A stretch of DNA of 64,000 bases from NCBI GenBank assembly GCA_002483365.1, contig DLHT01000018.1, positions 14,372-78,371 of the forward strand, in the 5' to 3' direction. Made by a program: the position numbers and the translations under genes. Below are positions 18,478 through 26,973 of the stretch, one piece after another (positions within the stretch are counted from its first letter, which is position 1; each line of letters opens with the position of its first letter). Under the pieces are notes generated by a model. The model was given only the letters and a program-made list of their open reading frames with translations. It ran no database searches and was not told where the DNA came from. Origin of the DNA: Cellvibrio sp. UBA7661. Its GTDB lineage: Bacteria > Pseudomonadota > Gammaproteobacteria > Pseudomonadales > Cellvibrionaceae.

Positions 18478-18804
18478 ATGGATATCAACCCTTTGCTTGA
18501 CCCTTTAGTTCGTGCGCTCAGTCAATCAAAAGCTCTTTTGTCTCTTGCCCAAGCGGGTGATTGGGAATCGTTTGAAACCTTGGTGCAACAGCGCCAGCAG
18601 GGTCTTTTATCGCTTAGCGACCACGAGTACCTGCAATCATTAGCGCAAGCGGATCTTGAAACTGAAGCGGCAGGATTAATTGAAGAAATTCAGTTGATCA
18701 ACAAAGAATTATCTTCTCTGGCGGAAGCAAACCGGGATAATGCCGCGTCAGAATTGCGTCAAAATGGAAGAGCAGCAAAAGCAATTGATGCGTATGGCGG
18801 CTAA
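18478..18804 (+). CDS. fliT: FliT-like flagellar export chaperone
   Basis: This 108-residue, all-helical, acidic cytoplasmic protein has a heptad-like pattern (LIEEIQLINKELSSLAEANRDN) and an early amphipathic helix including GDWESFETLVQQRQQ. Both are characteristic of the loosely conserved FliT family, which binds the cap protein FliD. It lies between flgL and flagellin 1 instead of after fliD-fliS. The symbol is tentative: family assignment rests on length, helix pattern and context. Confidence 0.6.
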   Translation: MDINPLLDPLVRALSQSKALLSLAQAGDWESFETLVQQRQQGLLSLSDHEYLQSLAQADLETEAAGLIEEIQLINKELSSLAEANRDNAASELRQNGRAAKAIDAYGG

Positions 18805-18892
18805 TTGACGTCATGCGTGTTGCTTATAACGCTTTGTGCTTATTTTTAGTAATTCCTCGTACAAAAAGTTTATTCCTGCCATAAAAAATTTC

Positions 18893-18919
18893 TAAAGCTC
18901 CTTCTGGATGTGTCGATAA
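18893..18919 (+). promoter_or_regulatory. sigma-28 (FliA) promoter of flagellin 1
   Basis: TAAA (18893-18896), 15 bases, then GTCGATAA (18912-18919). This is one mismatch from consensus and identical in its -10 to the flgM promoter. It lies about 114 bases before the first flagellin. Confidence 0.88.
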
Positions 18920-19032
18920 CCTAGTTAGAAGTGCTGATTAAGCTGTTAGCGTCAGACTTCATCAACCGACACTAGCAGCATGGCCTTCCTACTTGATCAG
19001 CCACTGCGTACTTTAAATCCAGGAGATTCATC

Positions 19033-21060
19033 ATGGCTTTAGTAATTAACACAAACGTCGCCTCTCTGAATGCACAACGTCAGTTGATGAGCTCAGGCAA
19101 CGCGCTTGACCGCTCCACCGAGCGTTTGTCTTCCGGTATGCGTATTAACTCTGCAAAAGACGACGCTGCCGGTTTGGCGATCGCCAACCGTATGACCTCA
19201 CAGGTTCGCGGTCTTGACCAAGCAATCCGTAACGCTAACGACGGTGTATCTCTGATTCAAACCGCTGAAGGTGCGCTGTCAGAATCTACCAACATCCTGC
19301 AACGTATGCGTGAACTGTCAGTACAGTCCGCAAACGGTATCTACAACGCCAGCGACCGCGCCACTCTGAACGCCGAGGTAAAACAACTTGTCTCTGAATT
19401 GGATCGTATCGCCAAAACCACCGCGTTTAACGGCCAAAATCTGTTAGATGGCAAGTTAGGTAAAGTGGAGTTGCAAGTAGGTTCTGCGGCTAACCAAACC
19501 GTAACATTAAAAGTTCCAGCGATGGATGCCAAAACTCTGGGTATGGGTTCTACCAGCGTGGATTTGATGGGCGGTTCTACTACCGCAATTGCAGATACTC
19601 TGGATTTGGCAGAAAACGACGTGATGATCAATGGCCAGTCAATCATTGCCGCTGGTGAAAGTTGGATTGGTGGTACCGATGACCTTGATGAGTTGATTGA
19701 TAAAATCAATACCAACGTTAATGGTGTTACTGCTTCTACTTTAGCTGTTGCTGAGGCAACCAGTGTAGGTACTGGTATTTTGGAAGATGCCCAACAAATG
19801 GAAGTAGCTGTTACCAAGCTGGATGGCAGTATAACTACAGTTATTGTACGTGATACCAAAAACCTGAATGATTTGGTAGATAAGCTCAATTCTGAGGGTA
19901 ATGGTTTAATCAGTGCTTCGTTGAATGACGAGGGTAAATTAACCATAAGCGCTGAAAATGCAACTCAAATCGCTGTGACTGACGGCGCCAGTGCAGGCGG
20001 TACCGGTATTACAACTGCGGGCACTGCGAAACTGGTATTGACTGCGGACAATGATGATCCAATTACTATCACTCGCGGCTCAACCGGTACCCTTGAAGAT
20101 TTGGCTGCATTAGGTTTCCGCGAAAACAACAAAGCCGGTACAGTGGAAGGTGGTGGTATGTCAGATCCTACCACTGAGTGGGGTGCAGGCGATTTAAAAA
20201 TCAATGGTGTAGTCATTGATAACGATGAGACTGATAGTTTGCAGGGAAAAGTTGATGCGATAAATCGTTCATCGGTTGAGACTGGCGTGCAGGCAAGTGC
20301 GTTTACAAGTGCTGCATTAGACTTCGATGGCGTTGATTTGTCTGCCTTAGCAGGTACCTTCGAACTTAATGGTGTTAGTGTTGCTGCTGCCACAAGCTTG
20401 ACGGGCATTGTGGATGCGTTTAATGCCGTGTCAGATTCAACCGGTATTACAGCTACTTTGTCGGGTACACGGGTAATTATTGAGGGTAATGTAGCCTCAA
20501 TGACGTTTGCTGACGGTGGTGGTGGTGTTGTGGCTGCGTTAGGCGCATCTAATCTTGAATATATTGAAGATGGTGCCTTTGTTTCGGGTGCGGTGGGCGC
20601 AGCTACTGTTGATGGTGGTATTAAGTTGACCAGTGTTAGCGGCAACCCTATCCAAATTGATTTTGCAGCCGATTTAAGTGATGGAGATCGTGATGCAAAC
20701 TATGGCTTCTTGGAGAGTAACGCTGCTGGTACAGCTAGCTTCGGCGCAGCAATCTCATCAATCAGCATCGACACCGCTGCAAACGCTCAAAAAGCAATTA
20801 AGGTAATCGACAACGCATTGACCACCATCAGTGATGTGCGTTCAGAGTTGGGTGCGATCAACAACCGTTTGGACTTCACCATCTCCAACCTGGCGAACAT
20901 TTCAGAGAAGACTTCATCAGCGCGTTCACGTATCACTGATGCTGACTTCGCAGCGGAAACTGCAAACCTGAGCCGTTCACAAGTGTTGCAACAAGCGGCC
21001 TCGGCGATGTTGGCTCAGTCTAATGCTCGTCCACAACAAGTACTGTCTCTCTTGAGATAA
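19033..21060 (+). CDS. fliC: flagellin 1, long form
   Basis: This is the major filament subunit. The N-terminal ~165 residues (LNAQRQLMSSGNALDRSTERL; DDAAGLAIANRMTSQVRGLDQ) and the C-terminal ~90 (ANLSRSQVLQQAASAMLAQSN, ending ARPQQVLSLLR) are the conserved D0/D1 core. The 675-residue length exceeds the usual 280-500 because of a large beta-rich central part. That part includes an IN-motif-like segment (NLNDLVDKLNSEGNGL) and ITRGSTGTLEDLAALGFREN. The protein has no cysteine. Flagellin 2, 0.9 kb away, shares both core and central part. A FliA promoter precedes it and GGAG lies before the ATG. Confidence 0.97.
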   Translation: MALVINTNVASLNAQRQLMSSGNALDRSTERLSSGMRINSAKDDAAGLAIANRMTSQVRGLDQAIRNANDGVSLIQTAEGALSESTNILQRMRELSVQSANGIYNASDRATLNAEVKQLVSELDRIAKTTAFNGQNLLDGKLGKVELQVGSAANQTVTLKVPAMDAKTLGMGSTSVDLMGGSTTAIADTLDLAENDVMINGQSIIAAGESWIGGTDDLDELIDKINTNVNGVTASTLAVAEATSVGTGILEDAQQMEVAVTKLDGSITTVIVRDTKNLNDLVDKLNSEGNGLISASLNDEGKLTISAENATQIAVTDGASAGGTGITTAGTAKLVLTADNDDPITITRGSTGTLEDLAALGFRENNKAGTVEGGGMSDPTTEWGAGDLKINGVVIDNDETDSLQGKVDAINRSSVETGVQASAFTSAALDFDGVDLSALAGTFELNGVSVAAATSLTGIVDAFNAVSDSTGITATLSGTRVIIEGNVASMTFADGGGGVVAALGASNLEYIEDGAFVSGAVGAATVDGGIKLTSVSGNPIQIDFAADLSDGDRDANYGFLESNAAGTASFGAAISSISIDTAANAQKAIKVIDNALTTISDVRSELGAINNRLDFTISNLANISEKTSSARSRITDADFAAETANLSRSQVLQQAASAMLAQSNARPQQVLSLLR

Positions 21061-21069
21061 TACAGGCTA

Positions 21070-21110
21070 CTTCCGGGCTAGCTAATCCCAGCTAACCCGG
21101 AAGAACATTT
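21070..21110 (+). terminator. hairpin between flagellin 1 and flaG (attenuator-like)
   Basis: CTTCCGGG-TAGCT-type left arm (21070-21083) pairs with AGCTA-CCCGGAAG (to 21103) apart from one mismatch, followed by AACATTTTT. It probably terminates most flagellin mRNA and lets a fraction continue into flaG. Confidence 0.7.
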
Positions 21111-21127
21111 TTAGTGAGGAACAGATT

Positions 21128-21514
21128 ATGAATGACATCACTAAAGTTGCTTCGAATCCGGTACAAGCGAAAGCTTCGCCGGTTTCGTCGTTGCCTGGCG
21201 CAAGAGGTCAAAAAACCGGCAATGATTTGCCGCCTGCCGCAGAAGCGGCAAGATCTTTACCTAAAGATCCTGTCAATTCTCAGGCGGTGCAAGAGCGTGT
21301 TCAGGCAGCCGTGGCTCAAATGAATGAGTATATTCAGTCAACCCAGCGCGATTTAAACTTCTCATATGATCCTGATTCAGGTGAGACAGTTGTGAAAGTT
21401 TTGGATCGCACAACGCAAGAAGTTATTCGTCAAATCCCTGATGAAATTTTCTTGCGGCTGGCGCAAAGCCACACCCCGGATGAGCCTGGTCAATTATTCA
21501 GTGCACAGGCATAA
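21128..21514 (+). CDS. flaG: FlaG family protein
   Basis: FlaG proteins affect filament length and flagellin export in several gammaproteobacteria; the mechanism is not settled. The 128-residue product has a variable N-terminus and the family's C-terminal block: NEYIQSTQRDLNFSYDPDSG, then VVKVLDRTTQEVIRQIPDE. It lies 67 bases after flagellin 1, beyond a hairpin, so expression is probably by read-through. AGTGAGGA precedes the start. Confidence 0.92.
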   Translation: MNDITKVASNPVQAKASPVSSLPGARGQKTGNDLPPAAEAARSLPKDPVNSQAVQERVQAAVAQMNEYIQSTQRDLNFSYDPDSGETVVKVLDRTTQEVIRQIPDEIFLRLAQSHTPDEPGQLFSAQA

Positions 21515-21579
21515 AACCCTTTTAAAACAATAGGTTGTAACGGTTTTAAAAGAGCGGTTTGGCGAGTGTTTTAAAACGA

Positions 21580-21612
21580 ATAGGGCAGCGAAAGCTGCCC
21601 TATTTTTTTTGT
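21580..21612 (+). terminator. Rho-independent terminator after flaG
   Basis: ATAGGGCAGC / GCTGCCCTAT stem with a GAAA loop and a run of eight T. Confidence 0.93.
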
Positions 21613-21745
21613 TTAAAAAATGTAAAACCGATTTGGTTTTTTATTTTTTTAAATTAAAAGCAGAGAAAATTTTCAGCAAATTTGCGTTTCCAATAACTGT
21701 CAATTGTGTTTTTGATAAGCGTACTTTTTCTCCTTAAAAATGTTT

Positions 21746-21761
21746 TGGCATGGTCTGTGCA
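21746..21761 (+). promoter_or_regulatory. sigma-54-like promoter of flagellin 2
   Basis: TGGCATG-N4-GTGCA keeps the essential GG and GC pairs ten bases apart but departs from consensus at two positions. It is about 200 bases before the start codon. No FliA-type site with correct spacing was found in the same gap. Confidence 0.55.
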
Positions 21762-21959
21762 AAATCGGCTTTAGGCGACCGTATAGAAATCCTGTTTAGT
21801 GCAACCCCCGTTAATCAGTGGGTAGCAAATTTCTTAAAAGTCTTGCCACGAAGTTCTGACAGTCCATGCAAGTCGATTAACCGATGGCTTTGAACTTCAT
21901 TAGTCGGCTTGTCACAGCAATAGAAACTGTGAACAGGAACAATCATTAGGAGATTTATT

Positions 21960-23999
21960 ATGCCTCTAGTCATTAACACCAATGTCGCTTCCTTGAATTC
22001 ACAGCGTCAATTGATGAGCTCAGGAAATGCGCTCGATCGGGCAAGCGAACGCTTGTCCTCTGGCCAACGTATTAACTCTGCGAAAGACGATGCTGCGGGT
22101 CTGGCTATTTCCAACCGCATGACATCGCAAATCCGCGGTCTTGACCAAGCAATCCGCAATGCGAACGATGGTGTATCACTGATACAAACTGCGGAAGGTG
22201 CCTTGCAGGAATCGACCAATATTTTGCAGCGTATGCGCGAACTGTCCATTCAGTCTGCGAACGGAATTTATTCCGATGCTGACCGCAAAACACTGGATGC
22301 GGAAGTACAGCAATTGATTCTGGAATTGGATCGTATTGCGACGTCTACATCCTTCAACGGCCAAAAATTATTGGATGGTTCGCTTGGAAAAGTGGATCTA
22401 CAAGTCGGTTCCGATGCAGGCCAAACCATCACCATGAAAATCCCCGCAATGGATGCCAAAACCTTGGGTATGGGCTTTGTGGGTGTGGATATGTTGGGTG
22501 GCGAGATTGATTTGGCTGCATTGCAAATCGACGAAAACGATATTCTCATTAATGGTCAATCTGTTGCTAAATCGCTGGAGAGTTTTGATGGCTCCACCGA
22601 AACGATGGATAAATTGATTGAACTGATTAATAAAAATGTGTTGGGCATTAATGCTTCTACTTATGCTCAGGCAACGGCGACTGGCGCTGGTACAGGTGTA
22701 CTGGAAAGTGGCCAAATATTTGAGATTGCGATTACCAAACTGGATGGCTCACAAACCACTATCCAGGTCACCAATACGCAAAACCTGGATGAGTTGGTAG
22801 ATAAAATTAACACTGAAAGTGGTGGCTTGTTGAGTGCCTCGGTTGGTGAGAACAGTAAGTTGAGTATTGCAGGTATTAATGTCGCAAGCTTTACGGTCAC
22901 GGACGGAAGCGTGCCGGCCGGCTCTGCTGGCGGTAACATTGCAGGTACTTATTCTGGCCGCCTGGTGCTTGAATCAGAACATGGTGATCCAATTACTATC
23001 ACTCGTGGATCGACCGGTGACTTGGCGCAACTGGATGCTTTGGGCTTCCGTGAAAATACCAATCCGGGAAATATTGAGGGTATAGGAATTGATACTCCCA
23101 ATGTGGCCTGGAATGTGGGTGATCTCAGCATCAACGGTGTGATCATCTCCAATAAAAATACTGACTCTTTAGCGGGTAAAGTTGCGGCAATTAACGCTGC
23201 GCAAGAAGATACCGGCGTTACTGCTGAAGCATTTGTGTCTGCAACCCTGGATTTTTCTACCACCGATATATCAACCATCACTGGCACGTTTGAGCTGAAT
23301 GGTGTCGTGATTGATATGGATGCTCCGGCAGCGGTTACCAGCGTTGCGGACATTGTGGCCAGATTTAATGCCGCTACCGATTCAACCGGTGTTTCAGCGA
23401 GCTTGCTAGGTACCCGTGTCGTTCTGGAAGGTTCTGCTTCATCGCTCACCTTCAGAGATGGTGCCGGTTCAGTAGCAACCGCATTGGGCGGGGCGTTGCT
23501 GGCTCATTCAGACTTCAACAACAACCCGGTGCCTGCCGCTGTTGCTGATGGCGATAGCGTGAATGGTGGTATCAAGCTGAGCAGTGAAAATGGTTCTCCT
23601 ATTAGCGTGAAGTTGGGTGCTAATGCTGATCCTGATACCTTGGGGATTTTGGAATCCAACGTAACTGCCGAGGGAGCATTCGGTACCGCGATCGCCTCTA
23701 TCAGTATTGATTCGGTCGAAGGTGCACAAAAAGCGTTGGGCGTTATTGATAACGCGTTGACTACGATCAACGATGCCCGTTCACAGTTGGGTGCGATCAA
23801 CAACCGTTTGGACTTCACTATGTCCAACCTGGCAAACGTGTCTGAAAAGACATCGGCCTCGCGTTCGCGCATTGTGGATGCAGACTTTGCAGCAGAAACC
23901 GCTGCATTGAGCCGTGCGCAAGTCTTGCAACAGGCAGCCCAAGCGATGTTGGCGCAAGCCAATGCGCGCCCTGAGCAGGTATTGCAGTTACTCAGATAA
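21960..23999 (+). CDS. fliC: flagellin 2, long form
   Basis: This second filament subunit (679 residues) is closely similar to flagellin 1. The N-terminal core (LNSQRQLMSSGNALDRASERL) and C-terminal core (AALSRAQVLQQAAQAMLAQAN, ending ARPEQVLQLLR) are nearly the same. The central part is more diverged but collinear (NLDELVDKINTESGGL; ITRGSTGDLAQLDALGFREN), so the two arose by duplication of the whole gene. The promoter differs: a sigma-54-like site instead of FliA. AGGAG precedes the ATG. Confidence 0.97.
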   Translation: MPLVINTNVASLNSQRQLMSSGNALDRASERLSSGQRINSAKDDAAGLAISNRMTSQIRGLDQAIRNANDGVSLIQTAEGALQESTNILQRMRELSIQSANGIYSDADRKTLDAEVQQLILELDRIATSTSFNGQKLLDGSLGKVDLQVGSDAGQTITMKIPAMDAKTLGMGFVGVDMLGGEIDLAALQIDENDILINGQSVAKSLESFDGSTETMDKLIELINKNVLGINASTYAQATATGAGTGVLESGQIFEIAITKLDGSQTTIQVTNTQNLDELVDKINTESGGLLSASVGENSKLSIAGINVASFTVTDGSVPAGSAGGNIAGTYSGRLVLESEHGDPITITRGSTGDLAQLDALGFRENTNPGNIEGIGIDTPNVAWNVGDLSINGVIISNKNTDSLAGKVAAINAAQEDTGVTAEAFVSATLDFSTTDISTITGTFELNGVVIDMDAPAAVTSVADIVARFNAATDSTGVSASLLGTRVVLEGSASSLTFRDGAGSVATALGGALLAHSDFNNNPVPAAVADGDSVNGGIKLSSENGSPISVKLGANADPDTLGILESNVTAEGAFGTAIASISIDSVEGAQKALGVIDNALTTINDARSQLGAINNRLDFTMSNLANVSEKTSASRSRIVDADFAAETAALSRAQVLQQAAQAMLAQANARPEQVLQLLR

Positions 24000-24044
24000 G
24001 TTGGGTTTTCGATACATAGAAAACGACAACGCCTTCCGGCACAT

Positions 24045-24079
24045 AAAAAACCGTCGCAACTTGTTGCGACGGTTTTTTT
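24045..24079 (+). terminator. Rho-independent terminator after flagellin 2
   Basis: AAAAAACCGTCGCAA / TTGCGACGGTTTTTTT is a long GC-rich stem with flanking A and T tracts. It strongly isolates the following kinase gene from flagellin transcription. Confidence 0.95.
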
Positions 24080-24148
24080 ATGGCTTTTTTCAGCCAGTTT
24101 CAAGTAGCTCGGCTAGTCTTAAGAAAGTGAAAAACCGGATTCCATTGC

Positions 24149-26806
24149 ATGATCACAATTAGGCGTATGCCAGCAGCACTGTGGGTGTTGCGTATTCTTT
24201 TACTGGCGCTGGTGTATTTCATTGCCGGACGTTTGTCGTTGCTTTTAGCCATTCCTCCTGGTTTTGTCACCGGATTGTTTCTCCCCTTGGGCATTGCGTT
24301 AGGTGCTGTGCTGATTTGGGGATATTCAATGGGAGTTGGGGTTTTCCTTGGCTCTTTGTTACTTAATATTTCTGTCAGCAATGCCCCTGACTTGTCCGGG
24401 CCGACTGTTTTACTTGCGGCTGAAATTGCCAGTGGCAGTGTGCTGGCAAGTCTTGCTGGCCGTGCGCTGATCCGCCGTTTTGTGGGATTCCCTGATAGCT
24501 TGACCGATGAGCGGAAAATTTTTGCGTTTTTTGCGTTCGGAGGACCTGTTGCTACCAGTCTGAGTGCAAGTGTAGGTGTATTGGCATTGTGGGTTAATGA
24601 TGTCATCCAAACCAAACAAATACTTCACAGTTGGTGGACATGGTGGGTGGGCGACACCATTGGTGTATTAATCGCTACACCACTGATGTGTGTATTGTTT
24701 GCGGAGCCGCAACATTTTTGGCGGGGCAGGCGCCTTACTGTAGGTGTGCCGCTGGTTGTGAGTAGTTTGATCGTGGTTGCAGTGTTTGTTATGTCGAGTA
24801 ATAACGAACACAAAAAACTTGCAGATCAATTTCAACAACAGGCACGTTTGGTTGATGATACGGTTCAATCCAGCATGTCGGGTGTTGTTTATACATTAGC
24901 GACATTGCGCGGATTATTTTCAGCCTCAGAAGAGGTTACCCGTGAAGAGTTTTCAGCATTTATCAATGATGTGCTTGTCGATAAACAGGGGGTATCTGGA
25001 TTCTCATGGAACCTGCGAGTGATGCATCGCGATCGTATTGCGTTTGAAAATAAAATGCGCGCTGAAGGCATGAAAAATTTTTATGTTAATGAGAAAAGTG
25101 CAAGTGATGCCTTCATTATTGCGCCTGAACAGGAAGAATACGTTGTTATTACTTATATAGAACCATGGACAGAAAATGCGTCTATTTTAGGTTTTAATGT
25201 GGCGTCTGATCCCACTCGCGCAATTACCGTCAACCGTGCACGGGATAGTGGCTCATATGCAATGACACAGCCAGTACAGTTGCTACAAGATGTTCAGCTA
25301 TCACCCGGTGTGATTGTGTATTTTCCTGTGTACGACATCATCAAGCGTTTGGATACAGTAGCTGAACGTAGGGAGCATATCCTTGGTTATGCAACGGCGA
25401 TTGTGCGCATTCATGATTTAATTAATTCGACATTGACTCCATTTTCATCGGGTGATTTTCATCTTGATATGGTCGATGTAACAGAGCCTGATAAACCACA
25501 CATATTTTATCGTGTAGGTGAAGCCCATGTTCCGCCTTATGCACAGGAGTTTATCTATCGGAAAAACATCGCTCTTGGGGGAAGAATACTGCAGCTGACG
25601 ATTAGTCCAACAGAAAAATTTTTAAATGAGCATGTCAGTTTACAATCCTGGTTTGTGTTGGCTGGGGGGTTGTTATTTTGTAGTTTGTTGGGTGGTTTCT
25701 TATTGCTGATTAGCGGCAGAACACAGCACATTACCAATTTGGTAGAGCAGCGCACTAAAGAGCTGGCTGCTATTTTAGAGAATGCGGTCGAATCTATTTT
25801 AGTGGCGGATGAGCACGGCATTATTCAAAAGGCAAATCAGGCGGCAGCAAAACTATTTCAATATCCTCTGGAGCAATTTACCAGCTTGCATATTGCGGAT
25901 CTCATTCCGATGTTAGGCGATGCATTTGCATCTACTAATACACAAGCAATAGCAAGCGAATTACGTGAAAGCTTCGGACGTTGTAGCAACGGCAAAGAAG
26001 TGGCGATTGAATTGAGTGTTAGTCCTGTAGACATTCACGATCGTCAATTTTTTACTTTTATCATTCATGATGCGACTGAGCGGCGAAAAGTAGAGCGATT
26101 AAAAAGTGAATTTATTTCCACGGTCAGCCATGAATTGCGTACACCGCTAACCTCGATTAAGGGCGCTTTAAGTATTGTCACCAGTGGCACCATGGGCGAG
26201 TTGCCCAGCAACATAAATAATTTATTGGGAATTGCGAGTAGTAATGCGGAAAGGTTATCCCGTTTGGTGAACGATATTCTGGATATCGAAAAATTGGAAT
26301 TCGGTAATGTGCAATTAACCCTCAAGCCACACAGGGTGTATCCACTGCTACAACAGTCGATTGAACAAAATTTTGGTTACGGAGCACGCTACGGGGTGAA
26401 GTTACAGTTAGATGTACCTTCGGAGTCAGCTATGACTGCAGTAGCCAATATGGATGCAGATCGGTTCTTGCAAATCATGGCTAATCTGATCTCCAATGCG
26501 GTGAAGTTTTCTTTTCTGGACGGTGTCGTGAAGATTGTTTTGGCCACTGAGGGAGAGAAAATAAGAATCTCTGTTATCGATGAAGGGCAGGGTATGGCTG
26601 ATGATTTTCGTCAGCATGTTTTCAAAAAATTTGCCCAGGCTGATTCGTCAAATACCCGGCGGCGCGATGGTACCGGGTTGGGGTTAAGTATTACCAAGGT
26701 TATGATTGAACGAATGGGTGGGAAAATTGATTACCGTTCTGCTTTAGGTAAAGGAACCACATTTTTCTTTACTTTGCCTCTGCATGTAGGCGATGTAGGC
26801 GAATAG
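24149..26806 (+). CDS. MASE1-CHASE-PAS sensor histidine kinase
   Basis: This 885-residue membrane sensor kinase starts with a MASE1-type multi-span region (about 1-220). A periplasmic CHASE-like domain follows (about 250-400; GVSGFSWNLRVMHRDR and GFNVASDPTRA). Next come a further membrane span (about 500-520), a PAS domain (about 545-640), HisKA with phosphoacceptor His661 in STVSHELRTPLTS, and HATPase with MANLISNAVKFSF, DEGQGM and GTGLGLSITK. All catalytic boxes are intact. Ligand and partner regulator are unknown and no response regulator gene is adjacent. It sits between flagellin 2 and fliD, isolated by a terminator upstream and a FliA promoter downstream. The start is uncertain; ATG at 24167 is an alternative. 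Confidence 0.9.
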   Translation: MITIRRMPAALWVLRILLLALVYFIAGRLSLLLAIPPGFVTGLFLPLGIALGAVLIWGYSMGVGVFLGSLLLNISVSNAPDLSGPTVLLAAEIASGSVLASLAGRALIRRFVGFPDSLTDERKIFAFFAFGGPVATSLSASVGVLALWVNDVIQTKQILHSWWTWWVGDTIGVLIATPLMCVLFAEPQHFWRGRRLTVGVPLVVSSLIVVAVFVMSSNNEHKKLADQFQQQARLVDDTVQSSMSGVVYTLATLRGLFSASEEVTREEFSAFINDVLVDKQGVSGFSWNLRVMHRDRIAFENKMRAEGMKNFYVNEKSASDAFIIAPEQEEYVVITYIEPWTENASILGFNVASDPTRAITVNRARDSGSYAMTQPVQLLQDVQLSPGVIVYFPVYDIIKRLDTVAERREHILGYATAIVRIHDLINSTLTPFSSGDFHLDMVDVTEPDKPHIFYRVGEAHVPPYAQEFIYRKNIALGGRILQLTISPTEKFLNEHVSLQSWFVLAGGLLFCSLLGGFLLLISGRTQHITNLVEQRTKELAAILENAVESILVADEHGIIQKANQAAAKLFQYPLEQFTSLHIADLIPMLGDAFASTNTQAIASELRESFGRCSNGKEVAIELSVSPVDIHDRQFFTFIIHDATERRKVERLKSEFISTVSHELRTPLTSIKGALSIVTSGTMGELPSNINNLLGIASSNAERLSRLVNDILDIEKLEFGNVQLTLKPHRVYPLLQQSIEQNFGYGARYGVKLQLDVPSESAMTAVANMDADRFLQIMANLISNAVKFSFLDGVVKIVLATEGEKIRISVIDEGQGMADDFRQHVFKKFAQADSSNTRRRDGTGLGLSITKVMIERMGGKIDYRSALGKGTTFFFTLPLHVGDVGE

Positions 26807-26909
26807 CCTGATTCAGAGAGCCTTGCAGCATAAAAGGTACATGAATTGGCGTAGTTTGTGCTCTATTGGATATAAGGGAAATCTTTCCTTAAAAAGCGGC
26901 AAAACCGGC

Positions 26910-26936
26910 TAAAGTTTGCCCGTGCGCTGCCGCTAA
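26910..26936 (+). promoter_or_regulatory. sigma-28 (FliA) promoter of fliD
   Basis: TAAA (26910-26913), 15 bases, GCCGCTAA (26929-26936), the same -10 octamer as the cheV promoter. It lies about 38 bases before the fliD start. Confidence 0.87.
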
Positions 26937-26973
26937 CTTATGGCAAGCGGTAATTTTTGGCGTGGAGGTACCT

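Larger units (their letters stand above)
21515..21959 (+). other. 445-base gap between flaG and flagellin 2
   Basis: This gap holds a terminator (21580-21612), a low-complexity A/T stretch, a sigma-54-like promoter (21746-21761) and a ~200-base untranslated leader before flagellin 2 with AGGAG at its end. I see no convincing small gene in it. Confidence 0.6.

Noticed and set aside
18361..18480. Possible promoter before the FliT-like gene
   Set aside because: No FliA, RpoN or convincing housekeeping pair with correct spacing was found; read-through from flgL is as likely.
19341..20645. Two long minus-strand open frames across flagellin 1 (and similar ones across flagellin 2)
   Set aside because: They mirror the flagellin reading frame on the opposite strand, have low-complexity Ser/Pro/Val composition, and have no start signals.
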